Positions 36,571 to 48,700 of a DNA stretch of 60,210 bases are shown here, piece after piece. The notes under the pieces are model-generated. The model had not been told where the DNA came from and ran no database searches. It saw nothing but the letters and a program-made list of their open reading frames with translations. The stretch covers positions 2,172,773 to 2,232,982 of the forward strand of contig NW_019091367.1 in NCBI RefSeq assembly GCF_001949145.1, in the 5' to 3' direction. Position 1 is the stretch's first letter, and every line of letters starts with the position of its first letter. The translations under genes and the position numbers were made by a program. Source of the stretch: Acanthaster planci (Eukaryota > Echinodermata > Asteroidea > Valvatida > Acanthasteridae).

Positions 36571-39216
36571 CCATGCTGAATAAGTATAACAGTAAACCAA
36601 AAGCTTCAGTATTTAACCGAATTGTGCCAAAATAGGTTACAATAGCACGAAAGTCAACGATCACCTCTGTATTTGGCACTGCAATGGCCTCAGTCGACCG
36701 CCGGACGACATTTTATGTTTAAACCGGGCGGGATTTTGCTTGCACCATTTTTAGGGGCATATACTGAATGTCCATGGAGAGGTTGATGTAATCACGCACC
36801 TGAAATACATCATAGGCATGCGGAATTCGTTAAAGTTCGTGGAATTTTGTACCCACAACCGGAGATGGCAGCGGCGCTAGCTGCGGCTGATGAAACAAGT
36901 GCCGTAAGCCTAGTACCCTATGCATTCATGTCAATATGCAATGTCAGTAACCGCTGGCTGTCCGAGAAGCTGATGCAATGGAAGCACACCCCCCCCCCCC
37001 CGGCCAATAAAAATCATTACTTGTATTACTTTGCAACTTTGCTTTGAGAACTACTATTGCCATATCGTCTGGGATCCGTATCAAAAGTGTGATGAAAATG
37101 GAAAAGCCCATCAGGGGCTCATTAGGGATGATCTACAAAAATCTGTTCTCAGCAATGGGTTCCGCACCCTACGAACTTCCTTGTTACCCGAAAATAATGG
37201 ACTCGATGAACCACAACGCGTTCAATTACAGTATGCAAAGCCTCGACGGCTCCGTGTCTCGCGCAAAGTATACGCGATAGGTAATATTTTATGGTGAATT
37301 GTTCCGGTATCGCCTGTGTATTTTTTTTCCAGTTTGTGTGAATCTTAACAGTGAGGTACATTTTGCCTAAGGTCTACATTTTAGAAGTCCTTTGTACTTG
37401 ACGTTATTAGGTCTAAAAGATGTTTCTGGTTGTTGCCCTCCAGCTCATAAACATACTTTGCCCCGCTGCAGTTCCGACTCAGTGAGCCACCAGCCGCAAT
37501 GGTTCTTGTAACTCATATAACTTCATAGCTAGCACGAGGCAAAAATATGCATGCATTGGAGGGCTTGGCTGCGCCATGGCCGGGCCGTGTGTGCTGGTTG
37601 TAGTAAGTACTGCGTTGGTGGAGGGACTTGATCTCAAGTCTAGTGCATCGCATGCCGCCTAGTCGCACGTGGGTATACGAATACGTACGTGTTTCCGTGA
37701 TCGATATCGGGTACAAAATCCTGCATGACTGCGCGAAAGGGCACATCAAGTGGTGACATTTTGCATGTTTTAGTTAAGTGTTTCCGATCATTGCTGTTAA
37801 AAGTGTCATATTTGGTCGAAGGTAAATCTTGACTGGGATAACCACTTCTGAAGAAGACCAGAGAAAGCCTGCAGGATTCTGCGATTCTGGGCAAAGCTGC
37901 GCTTCAAGTGAAGCATTACTACAGTGCGCTTCACTTTATATGGTAAGTTGTTACCTACCTGACCTAGTGTAACGTTACATCTGGCTCCATTAAACACATA
38001 GACCACGTACAGGTACTGCCTACTGCTGGACTGCTTTCCTTCCTAGAGCTACATGCAGAGCGCCATGACTGTAGGCTAGGCCCTACCGTACCTCCGTTGT
38101 GACAGTGTTCAGTCCCTGTCCATCAGTCAACGGTCACTGTGCTGTTAGTGTTTTACATGTACAACATGCTGGCCAACGATGAGTTACGCGTAGCAAATTT
38201 CTGTTGGAAACTTCTCAACCATTTTTAGGGCTGGGTGCTTGCTGCTGGCTCAAACTTGACACAATTCATCTGTTCTGTTCATTATTTTATTTTCATTCAT
38301 GACATAGGCCTACATGTAAGTAAAAAATACCGTTTACTGGCACAGTGCTGTATTTCTGGTATACGATTCCTGCTTTTGCAATTTGTAACAATTCCGTCTC
38401 GCCTAGCCTCCCAATGTCCTGGACATGTATCTGCCAGAAGGTTAGATGCAGATGAGTGATTTTAAATGCCAGGGTCAGGACTAGCACAAAAACAAATACA
38501 ATTTCTACAGAAATTGTTCCTTTCAACCAATGAACACGGTGATTGAATTTATTTTGTCGTCTTGAATTCGCCAGAACATTAGTAAAGCAGCGCCCTCTAT
38601 TATCAAGAACAAAGGAGTTACACATTCTAATGTAGCAGTGGCATGAGACTTTATTCAGAGGTAAATACAATGTACATGTACATGTATGGTGTCGGTGACC
38701 ACTTTTCCTGTCATCTGTTCTGTTTTGTGGCTCAAAAGAATAGTTCAGTGCATGAATTTATGACCCTAGTCTCACTAGAGTCAGAATTTACACAAGCACA
38801 GAAATGTACATGTGGTCTCCCTAGCCAAAGCCCAAGAGCACAAGATCTAAACACATCTGCCTCGACGGAACAAACAAAATGATGGACTATCTTGACGGTC
38901 TTGAGATCTTGCACGGTCCGTTCTAGAAGAAACAGAACCTAAATAGTCAGAAATCAGCTGAATTTATAGACATACATGTACATGTAGTGCGGATGCACGT
39001 GGTACATGTAAGCGTGCAGCATGCACGTTTTATGCAACAGCAATAATTGGCCGAACAGTGCAGCAATCTACGTGAGCTTGTAACAATGCAGCAATACGTG
39101 CATTCAGGAAACTATTACTGCCAGTCTGCAGCAAAGAGTCAAGTAATGAACAAACTTGATGAGTATTATTTAACAGGAAGATAGTGGTGGGTAGCCGTGT
39201 CAGTCAGGTAGAATCC

Positions 39217-39394
39217 AAATATAAAGAATCAGCAGCACTTTAATGACTAACTATTAAAGTAAAACTCTGCATAAGCTTTCGTAGCTACAGCTACTTCATC
39301 AGAGCAATCTGATGAAGTAGCTGTAGCTACGAAAGCTTATGCAGAGTTTTACTTTAATAGTTAGTCATTAAAGTGCTGCTGATTCTTTATATTT
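39217..39394. mobile_element. Penelope-like hairpin with hammerhead-like core
   Basis: Two 87-bp arms (39217-39303 and 39308-39394) are essentially perfect inverted copies around a 4-nt loop. The right arm reads CTGATGA, then GTAGC-TGTA-GCTAC, then GAAA, then GC-TTAT-GC. That is the order of a hammerhead ribozyme core: CUGAUGA, stem II, GAAA, short stem III. The TTAGTCATTAAAGTGCTGCTG stretch that follows resembles the terminal sequence of Penelope-like retroelements, which are known to carry hammerheads. The base after stem III, where U is needed, is A here, and I found no stem I, so cleavage is unlikely. It lies in the 2 kb unique to the right arm. Confidence 0.6.
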
Positions 39395-42300
39395 GTTAAC
39401 AGGAAGATGTTAGGGCTTCAGGAAGAATTACTTATAAGGTCAGTCATCACAAATAAGGGCAAGAATCTGTACTACAGTGAGAACAGGAACACTTGAGCTT
39501 ATAGCGGGAATAATTCAGCAAAGAATATGATTTCAATATGATTTTACATACCGGTACACCCTAGAGGGTTAGGGTTAATTGGTTTAACTCATACAATTTA
39601 CTGTCATCTGACGTCTTTGTCTAATGTCTCCCTAATCTCAATGTCGTCTCCATATGATGGGGCTTCGTCATTGAAGGCTGGCCAACAGTGTCTGAACAAA
39701 ATGAAAATGTGTTAGACCATTATGGTTGATAGCATACATGTACATGTGCTATATAGCTTGATGTGCATCTCTGGGAAGCATGATTTAATGAAACTCCATA
39801 GTCAGTAGGGTAAAACTTACCGGTACATGTAGGCAAATCCAGGGACGAAGTCAGGATTTTTGAATCCCTGTGTAAAGATTCTCACTGAGGTACATGTACA
39901 TGTATATACACTGGGCCAAATCTTACTTAATGAGTGTATGTAAGTACACAAAGTAAGTAATGAATGTCAATTGTGTGTGTTATAGTATAACATTTTTTCG
40001 GTGGCTATGGCGTATACAGGCCATTGTAAAGTGCAGAGTGTAAGGAGTCCCAAAAAAAATTGGTAGCAAGTATTTTTAACCCAGTTTAATAAAGAAAAGT
40101 TTGAATTGAGATTTTATATTAGCATGATGTCCTGATTTATTTGAAAGACTGGCAAGAACCCTGAACAAAAAATTGTCAGAAAATACACGGACATGAAACC
40201 CAGAATGTAAATCAAGATGATAGGCCTAACGATTTATCATAATTTTTACTTCAAAAAGAAAATCATAGACTAACTGAGCCATTTGTCAATGCAAAACACG
40301 AGTACTATTTAAGAGAACCTTTGCCTGATTTTGGGGCACAATTTTTCAATTTTCAGACTTAATTTAAATTCAAAAGTGTAGAAAATGTTCTCATAATTTA
40401 TACTCCAATAATTGCAAGGTTATACATGTAGGTCAATGTTTTAAAGAATGAGTTTGAAGCTGATCGAGGAAGATGTTGAAAAACATGTCTTGAGGAAAGT
40501 TCTGAAACAGGAAGAAAGTTGAAGTGTAGCAAATAAGCTAAATTAGAAGACTCCATAAATGCGGCCTGGGTCCTTGACTGCCTGTATATACAGTATGTGT
40601 TCGTGTACCAACCGGTGCCTTGGCCTCACTGCAGTGTGCACTACACTGAGGGCAAAAGTCCTGAAAAAAAATTGGAAACATAGGCCTACACGTACCAGGT
40701 ACAAGCATTTTGTTCCAGTTTGAGATGACCAAAGAGGACTATGCTTCTGTGTAAGTTTTGGATTAAGTTTTCTAAAATATAGACATTTTCATTTTGAAAC
40801 TTTGTTGTGAAATCTCTGCTCAAAATCTTGGTCAAAATTCCCTGCGGTGAAGCCAAAACAGCTCCATGGTAAAATGACCAAGTCCGTTGGAGCATGCACG
40901 AAATATTATACGACACAGACATAAACTTGTGCAAGTCACTCATTTGCCCAAAGTAAAACATTAATGTGCAAGATGTAGATTATGAAAGACCCTGATAAAT
41001 GTCATCATCTTTCTTTCTGTGCTGAAGGAGTGCACATGAATACAGGTTTCACCTTGATTGTAAAATCTGAAAATACTGTAGATCCTGAGGATCCTTTCAT
41101 TGTATCAGCCACTTTAGCAGTCCAGTGCAGACCAGATGAGTGTTAAACATTCTTTCACATAGAGGTTCCACTTTCAACTAATGTACATCAGTGCATATTA
41201 CGTCATGCTCATCGGTGATGGCAAAAATATGCTCATAGAGGCAGCACAACTCACCGAGTACTGTTGTTTTGGAAATAAGAATTGTTAGCAGTCAGCTTTG
41301 TAAGCCACTGATAAAAATGACTGTCATTGTGTGGAACTCGGAGAACCTTACAAAAGAGCTAATCACCTGTAAAGTTCACTCCATTATGGGAATACATGTA
41401 CATGTACTTCTGGTGCATGCACACATATGCACTTGTGAAGCTACAAATTTGTTATTTCAAGGTTTTTCCATATGTCCATTTATCAGTGTATTTGGATGTT
41501 TAGTACTAACAGCAGTGAGTTACTCAGTGGTGAGGACACAAATGACATGGCCAAAGCCAACTTCTGTAGGAACTTTAGCAAGTGATAGCCAGGACTGGAT
41601 CCTGAGGCCGGGCCAACAGCGGCCAAAAGTAGCCCAATTAAAAAAAAACAATTAACGGATTGCCTTTTTGTTTTGATCTGTTTCATTCCTTCCCTTCCAA
41701 AAGCATCTAAAATTCCCCCAAATGTAGCCTCATCCCTCAGAAAAGTCATTAAAGGTTACAGGGTACATAAAGAGAGTCCTATTTTTTGGGTTCTCCACTA
41801 ATATTATAAACCCCAAGCCTGGCCTCCTTGAAAATTTGGACCTTGACCCGCCATTGCTGTACATTGTGTTTATTGCATTGTTATACTGGTAGTAGGCCAA
41901 GTTATTTTAAACATGTTGAATGTAGATTGTTTTCATGTTGGCAGGTGGGACTGCGATTAGAACGTCTTGGCCAATTTTGAAAAAACTTTTGAACAATAAA
42001 TGGAGACTTTTAAAACAAAATGAAAATAAAATGCTTAGAATTGCTGTTATGACCAAATCTTTTTCTGAGAGTCAGGCCCCTCATATCTACAAAGTTTGTA
42101 TTTTTGGCACAGACGGATGTATAGAACAAAGACTAACACAAGTCAAACATTACTTTTTGTCCAGTTCACAACCTTGAAATTAGATTGCCCTGTTATCTCC
42201 ACAAAACATGCTGCACATGTGAAGGACTTCTTCAAGGAAGTTGACTGGCCACACATTGGTGGCCAGGTAACCCATAACAGGAAATTCAGGCATCCATCTA

Positions 42301-42717
42301 ATTTTGTTGAAAATAGTGATGTAATCACTGGTATACATCTGCGTTGTCTGTATTGAACAAGGACACACGAGCTACTGTTGGCAGTTAATATTGATGGATA
42401 TAGACTGGTTTTTATTTCAAAATTCTTCAACAACAAACTTGAAAACATTTCTTTTCTGTTATCTGAGAGGTTACTAAGTAATTTTAAACATTATGAGAAC
42501 CTAGTGCCGTAATTTGGAAACTGTTCTAGATATGAACAGCTGGGCACTTGGGTACCCAGTTCTAATGTATTGTTCAAATGCACCTCTACATACAACATGA
42601 GGGCTAATACATTGTACTTTCAGGTTTCTTTGGCTAATTTTTATTTTTTAGAGTGCTCTTTTGCCTTCAGCTGACACATCACAAACAAGACACGCAGTAC
42701 CTATTTACAGTCACATC

Positions 42718-45700
42718 ATGTCACAGCTCGCTCTGGTTGTCCTGTTGGGAGTCATCTGCCATGCTCTGTCTGCGCAGGGACAGGAGCACATACCACTCAC
42801 ACTGAACGTGGAGTCAGGGCTGCAAGATGTACCGTGCGGAGGGTTCAGGTATTTCTCCGTGGAGGTGACCGATCCGTGCAAGGACTTGCGAGTGATGGTA
42901 AGCCATCAGGAAATTTCCATATTCATGAGCACTGATCCACATCTCATGAACATATCTGTTTGCAATATTATGTGATATCATCTTCGACAAAAGTGTCAGA
43001 ATAACAATTGAACATGTTGAAAGACAGGAAAAATAAACCAATTCTCTTTTCCTATCTAACATTGGTTTGTTGTCTTCCTTTAAAAGCTGCGCATCAAAAC
43101 AAATTTTTTCCTTATTGGTCTTGTGCAACAGTTATGGTACATGTACCTTGAAGTTTACTCATAAGTCCTGAAATTAGAAGGCGCTTTTTTTAACAATTTA
43201 AATTTTTGTCTTTTTAAAGTTTTCACCTTGGAATATTGTTGAAAAGAAATATTCAAATATTTGACAATCAATCAAAGCTTTCAGCAGTTAAGCCAGGAGT
43301 CCACTGTAGGACCCAACCCCCATATTGTAATTTTCATTTGACCAACCAAGTACAGTTTTTCTTGTAGTTGTGAACTTCCATTTGACAGTATGAGGGTGTT
43401 TTTTCCTGTGTGTCAGGTGACCAAGATTGAGGGAGAGCCCGATGTGTACATTGGAAGGGGTAACAACATGTTCCCCACTGACAACACCTTGGCCTGGAGT
43501 TCCTATGAATGGGGCTCAGAGAACCTCACCGTATCCAGTTGGGACCCAGAATTTGAAGTGGGCACGTTCTACATTGGCGTTCACGCCTACTGTGGGATCG
43601 ACGTTCACACAGGCAACACCTGTAAGTAATTCATATCAAGGTTTTCTTTGTGAAAGATTTGTGTACTGGATTTTTCGGAGCGTGTTGTCGCTATATGGCT
43701 GCCAGACCAAAAGATCCCCCTGTGTTTATCTTGTATTCAGTGGTCAGGAGTGAATCGGCGTGTTAAATAAATGGCATTGCAAAGATTAAAAAGTTCAAAA
43801 TTGCAATAGCGTCCAAGCCTAGTGTATTGGGCCAGGGATACCTGTACAGAGGTTGTCCGACTGGCCCTAGATTGGGGCTGGGAAGCCACAAGATCTGTGC
43901 TGACAATCTGTGAGACTTCCATGTACATGTACATGTACATACAAGGACACAGGTCATATCTGCAGGAACCCAGGGCATGTTTTGGCCACCCAAACCATGA
44001 ACTTGTTTCAGCTTTGGTCATTGGTTAAGCATTTTCTTGATCTCTGTTATGCCTGTGTGAAGTCATTGTTCCCATTGAACGTGAACCAAAGGTTAGAGTT
44101 GGTTCAGTGCTGGTTAAAAATGGTGGAAAGCAAATAGACAAGTTTTGTTGCCCCGTACACTTCAAAATTATTTGGGACATGTAGCAAATCAAAGAGATAC
44201 TTTCTTTAAGAACATACATGTACATGGAAAGAGAGAGCAGCACTGATGAGAAACATGCCGAATATTGAGTGAAAATGATGTTCATCAACAGTGTCGTTTG
44301 TTTCCTTGTGCTTTGCCTCTGTCAGGATGACTCAACTAATTCTGGTTTGTTGTTTTTGTGGGCCACCCTTAACATGTTCAGGGTTATTGCTTTGACATCG
44401 CAAACATATTTTTGGTTGGAGTCACCTCCGTTTACTATCATCAGTAAGGCAATATTGACCCTGTTATCGTACATGTACCATATATGTACATGCTGAGCAG
44501 CATAAACTACATACAGCCAAACATATTGGTTGCCAGTCATCAAATTTGTTCATTTCACTCAGAATAAATACATGTAAATGTACCACTTGGCCTCTCTCAG
44601 TGTTAATTTAAACCAGTCAACACATACAATGTACATTAGCTGCTCATTGAATCTGTCCCAAAAAAAGAGCACAAAAATATGTATATATACTCGTACCGGT
44701 GGGTACCGTATTTCCTCTTTTTTGTGCAAACTTGGGAGCAGAACTGGGTTTTTGGCCTGAGCTACCAGGCATTGGAGGCACGGTTATTTCAAAAGTTGGT
44801 GTCAGTTGTAAGATCATCATTCATTGAATAACGTCTACCTGTATTTTCAATTCAGCTTCTTTTAATTCTTTGTACTGTCAGCATCTAAGGTTAAAGTTCT
44901 TGCAGAGAGTTTGGCAACCAGCCACATGCACCCAGAGATCACCGCTGGCTCACCCATCAGAGATGGGAGGGTTGATGCCCAGGGCTACAACTATTACCGC
45001 TTTTGTCTGCCACACAAATGCGCCAATGTGGAGGTCAAGCTGGAGAACTGCCTCAGTGGAGCAGACTGCCCGGACTCCTACGGGTACCCGGAACTCCTGG
45101 TATCGCGGTCCATCGTCCGGCCATCCATCAACGACCACTCTTGGAAGCTGGCCTCCATCTACCGTCGCAGCGTCTACCTGCAGCACAATGACTCGGACGT
45201 CCAGCCCGGCCACTACTTCGTGGGCATATACGGCTGGTGCACGCCTGACGAAAACTGCCCCGACAAGAGCACGTGTGGGCCCTGTGAGTATGTCGCCAAC
45301 ATGGCCTACAATGTATCCGTCATCATGACGGATGTCGCTGACTGTGATCTTAACCCAGAAAAGTGTAACGCTCTGTCTGTGGAGGGACAGAAGCATGTAC
45401 CGCTCACATTGAATGTTGAGTCGGGGCTTCACAAAGTCCCATGTGGAGAGTTCAGGTATTTCTCCGTGGAGGTGACCGATCCGTGTAAAGACTTGCGAGT
45501 GAGGGTAAGTCATTGGACAATTTCCATGTTCAGTATCAGTGAGCCATGTCTTTGCAAAATATGATTTCACAGTAATCATGGACAAAAGTGTCAAAATCAC
45601 AGCTGATTTTGGTTTTTGATTTTGTCTTTCTATGGCTGTGCATCAGGACAAGGTGTACATGTAGTCCAGCGGCCAAATGTCACTTTTTACCTGAATCTTG

Positions 45701-48700
45701 CTTTGGAGGATATCTGATATGTTTTGACAGATTTTGACTCTGTAGACCACAGACAACCAGAATCTGCATGATGACCTTTGATGACATTTGGGTAATTGGA
45801 GATAAGAGGGAACAGTTCCTTTAACTACGTGTATTTAGATCAAAATCCAAATGATATAAAATGTTTTGCAACCATTGGTGGAACCCTTTGAAACATTTAT
45901 ATTGTAAATTAGAATTCTATTTACAAATTCTATATAAAACACAATTTGTTGTTACCCAAATAAAACTTAAATTGTCATTTATTATATATATTTGTTGAAA
46001 TCAAACCAAATTGCTTGTTTGTGTGAAAAAAATGTGTTTTTAAATTGGTCATTTTCAAAGAGTGACCAAATTGATTGGTCTGGTGCAGTCCAGAACAGTA
46101 TGCATGGTATGTGCTATCCAATCTTAACTGAGTCAGGATACACTCACATGTAAACAATGTCACATGCATGCTGAGAATCATGTCTTCGCGATGGTGTTCG
46201 GGGCCAATTTTCATCAAAGTGTTTACAGCACATATAGTTGCCCAAAAATGTGTCACAAGTGATTTTATATGCACCACATGTCAGTAGCAGGTTTGTGATT
46301 GAAAATTTAAGTGCTGTGTTTTGCACACAAAATTTAATCGATACCAGTTTTACCTGGCCTTCTTACTGCTGAGTTATCAGCTACATGTAGGTAGTAACTA
46401 GTAAGTTTAAATGTTACAGCTTACACTGACTGACATCGGTGCCAGTGTAGTTGTTTTCAAGGTTGTTTTGGTTGAGTTTGTTCAGAACAGCATACTGAAA
46501 GTACATGTACAAATATGTGCATTTGTTCGGTGATTTAGAATAGTATACATATATTTCAGCCTTACTTTGTATTCTTTGTTGCCTTGCACGTTTTGTGAGT
46601 GGCTGGGTCTTCAGGTCTTGTTCTTGTAGCTCGTTTGGACTGATAAGTGTGATGGCGGTATTTCAATTCATTATGCAGTATAGAAAATAATGCTGTACCT
46701 GCCTCTGGTTTTTTCGACTACAAAAAGACATGAATCTAGGACTGAGAAAAAAATGTCCAATTTTTTTTTAACAAATACTATTTGCTGGACTGTCCTTAGG
46801 TAGACTTAGTACACAACCACTGTAACATTCTTTCCTTGGTAGATGTGCCTTCATGTACGTGTACTAGTACCGTCAGACTGGATAATTGAGATAAAGCTGT
46901 TGAATGATTTTTCTTCGATGGTGCAGTATCTGCATCCCTCTCCTAACTGTCTCTCAAACTCTGATGATCATTCATGATGGAATTGCTCTGCCAGCTGCTC
47001 CCAGATTACTACTGAAAGGCTCCTAAGCATTTGTTGATTGCATGTGCATAGTATGATGGATTTCTGCAATTGAAGAGATTGGTTTGTATTGCAACAACCA
47101 ATAAAATGAACCCTCACTTACATTGGGGGGGGTAGGTGGTCCTATGGTGCAGGTTGTTTTGACAACTGTGATGCAGACGTATCATCCAAGAATGGATAAC
47201 ACTTGCATTAGTAAACATGGCGTGGCCAAACCAGTTGAATACAGCATACCGGCACAAACGAGTACAGAACATTACCAGGCATTTGAGGAGTCTAGAAATC
47301 CAGAACTGCCGAAAGACAAAAGCTCTGAAGTCTATTTTGCCCTTAAAAGTGGTGGCACATGGGGTCATTGCAGCCCATAGGATGATGCAGAGGGGTTTGC
47401 CTTTTCAAGATGCACTCACCTGAAGAGACTCCCCCAAATGTAACGGGTGAAATACCATACTTAATTGAGGACAAGGTCAAAATGAAAGCAAAAGTTTTTT
47501 GCCCTTAAAAGTGGTGGCACATGGGGTCATTGCAGCCCATAGAGCGATGCAGAGGGGTTTGCCTTTTCAAAATGCACTCACCTGACATGCCTGAAGAGAC
47601 TGCCCCAAATTTAACAGGTGCAATGCCATACTTAATTGAGGACAAGGTCAAACATCCAAAGCAAAAGCTTCCTTTCTGCCATGACACCATCAGATCCTGT
47701 ACACAGAGGACATGGAGGCCAGCTTTGAGTGAAGCTCAATGGCTGACAGGTCAAGCTGGACAAGACCCTACCATGTACAGAAGTGATCAGCAGTTGTATA
47801 GAGCTTGTCAAAAAGTCATTGTGACATACATGTACATGTATATGTACCAGACAATTTGTCAAACTTTCGTCACTCTTTAGCTTTTGAAGGACATTTATGT
47901 GATCAATTAAACCTTTGTTTGAATTTTGAGAAAACTTAGATAGTGGAGTAAGTAAGACCAATCTTACAAGCACACTTTTCATTTGAAAGTGCAGTGTGTT
48001 GCTGCAGCAAAGAACCTTGCTTCTTTACTCAGAGAAACAGTTCAATAAACATTTGACTTTTATTGAAATTTCAATATATTTAGTTCAACTTGAAACAAAT
48101 AGTTGCCCTGCCCCCTCCCCAAAAACCTAAGTACTGGTAATTCCTTTAGAGCCTTTATTCCCAGTCCGATGATGTTGTGGTCTTTAGAAAGTTAAGGTTA
48201 GGTATCAACAAAATTATGACTACATAGAGACCTCAACCACCTGTGCAAATTTGAAGCTTAGTCAACTCGACTAAATGAATATTGGATCTTCCATTCCATT
48301 AAATTTTTCAACCATTCATGTGCACATGTACAGTACCCACTTCCCTCAAATGCAGAAACAAAATAATCATGTAACACTGGGTTTCAGGACAGGAGTCAGT
48401 CCCCTAGTAAAAGATGTTTGGTCCTACCCGTAAAATTGGTGATTTATTCCCTAAGTCCCAGTGAGATCACACTCCAGGAAAATTTTTGAAAGGAGAGAAA
48501 AATTTCAAGGAAAAGTCTTTTTCGGCCTTTATGTTGGGCATGTGTATCCACTCCCTTTACACTTACTTGTAACACCTGAGATATGCTTCTAGAATGCTGT
48601 TTCGTAACCCAATAATTGAATTTTTGACTCTTTTTCAATATCTGCCTCCAAGCATTAGATTGTGAAAATAAGCTTTCAAATATGTGAAAGTCGATAGAAG

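Larger units (their letters stand above)
36005..42717. other. divergent intergenic region, right pair
   Basis: This separates the two-domain minus gene from the four-domain plus gene and should hold both promoters. I could not assign a TATA box to either. Blocks near 36553-36570, 37070-38290 and 41180-42560 mirror the left arm. Open frames (for example 36306-36542 and 41269-41655) are short and not preserved between arms. Confidence 0.5.
33780..45620. repeat. right arm of giant inverted segmental duplication
   Basis: Reverse-complement partner of 15870-27130. It carries the intact versions of the genes: exon 1 and intron 1 of the two-domain gene, and exons 1-3 of the plus four-domain gene. 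About 2 kb between 38640 and 41100 is absent from the left arm and includes the 39217-39394 hairpin. Intron and intergenic identity is visibly lower than exon identity, with many indels. Confidence 0.8.

Noticed and set aside
15870-45620. Possibility that the palindrome is an assembly or haplotype artefact
   Set aside because: The arms differ by many substitutions, large unique insertions, a pseudogenised exon and different gene content, which two alleles or a collapsed read error would not give. Long-read confirmation would still be decisive.
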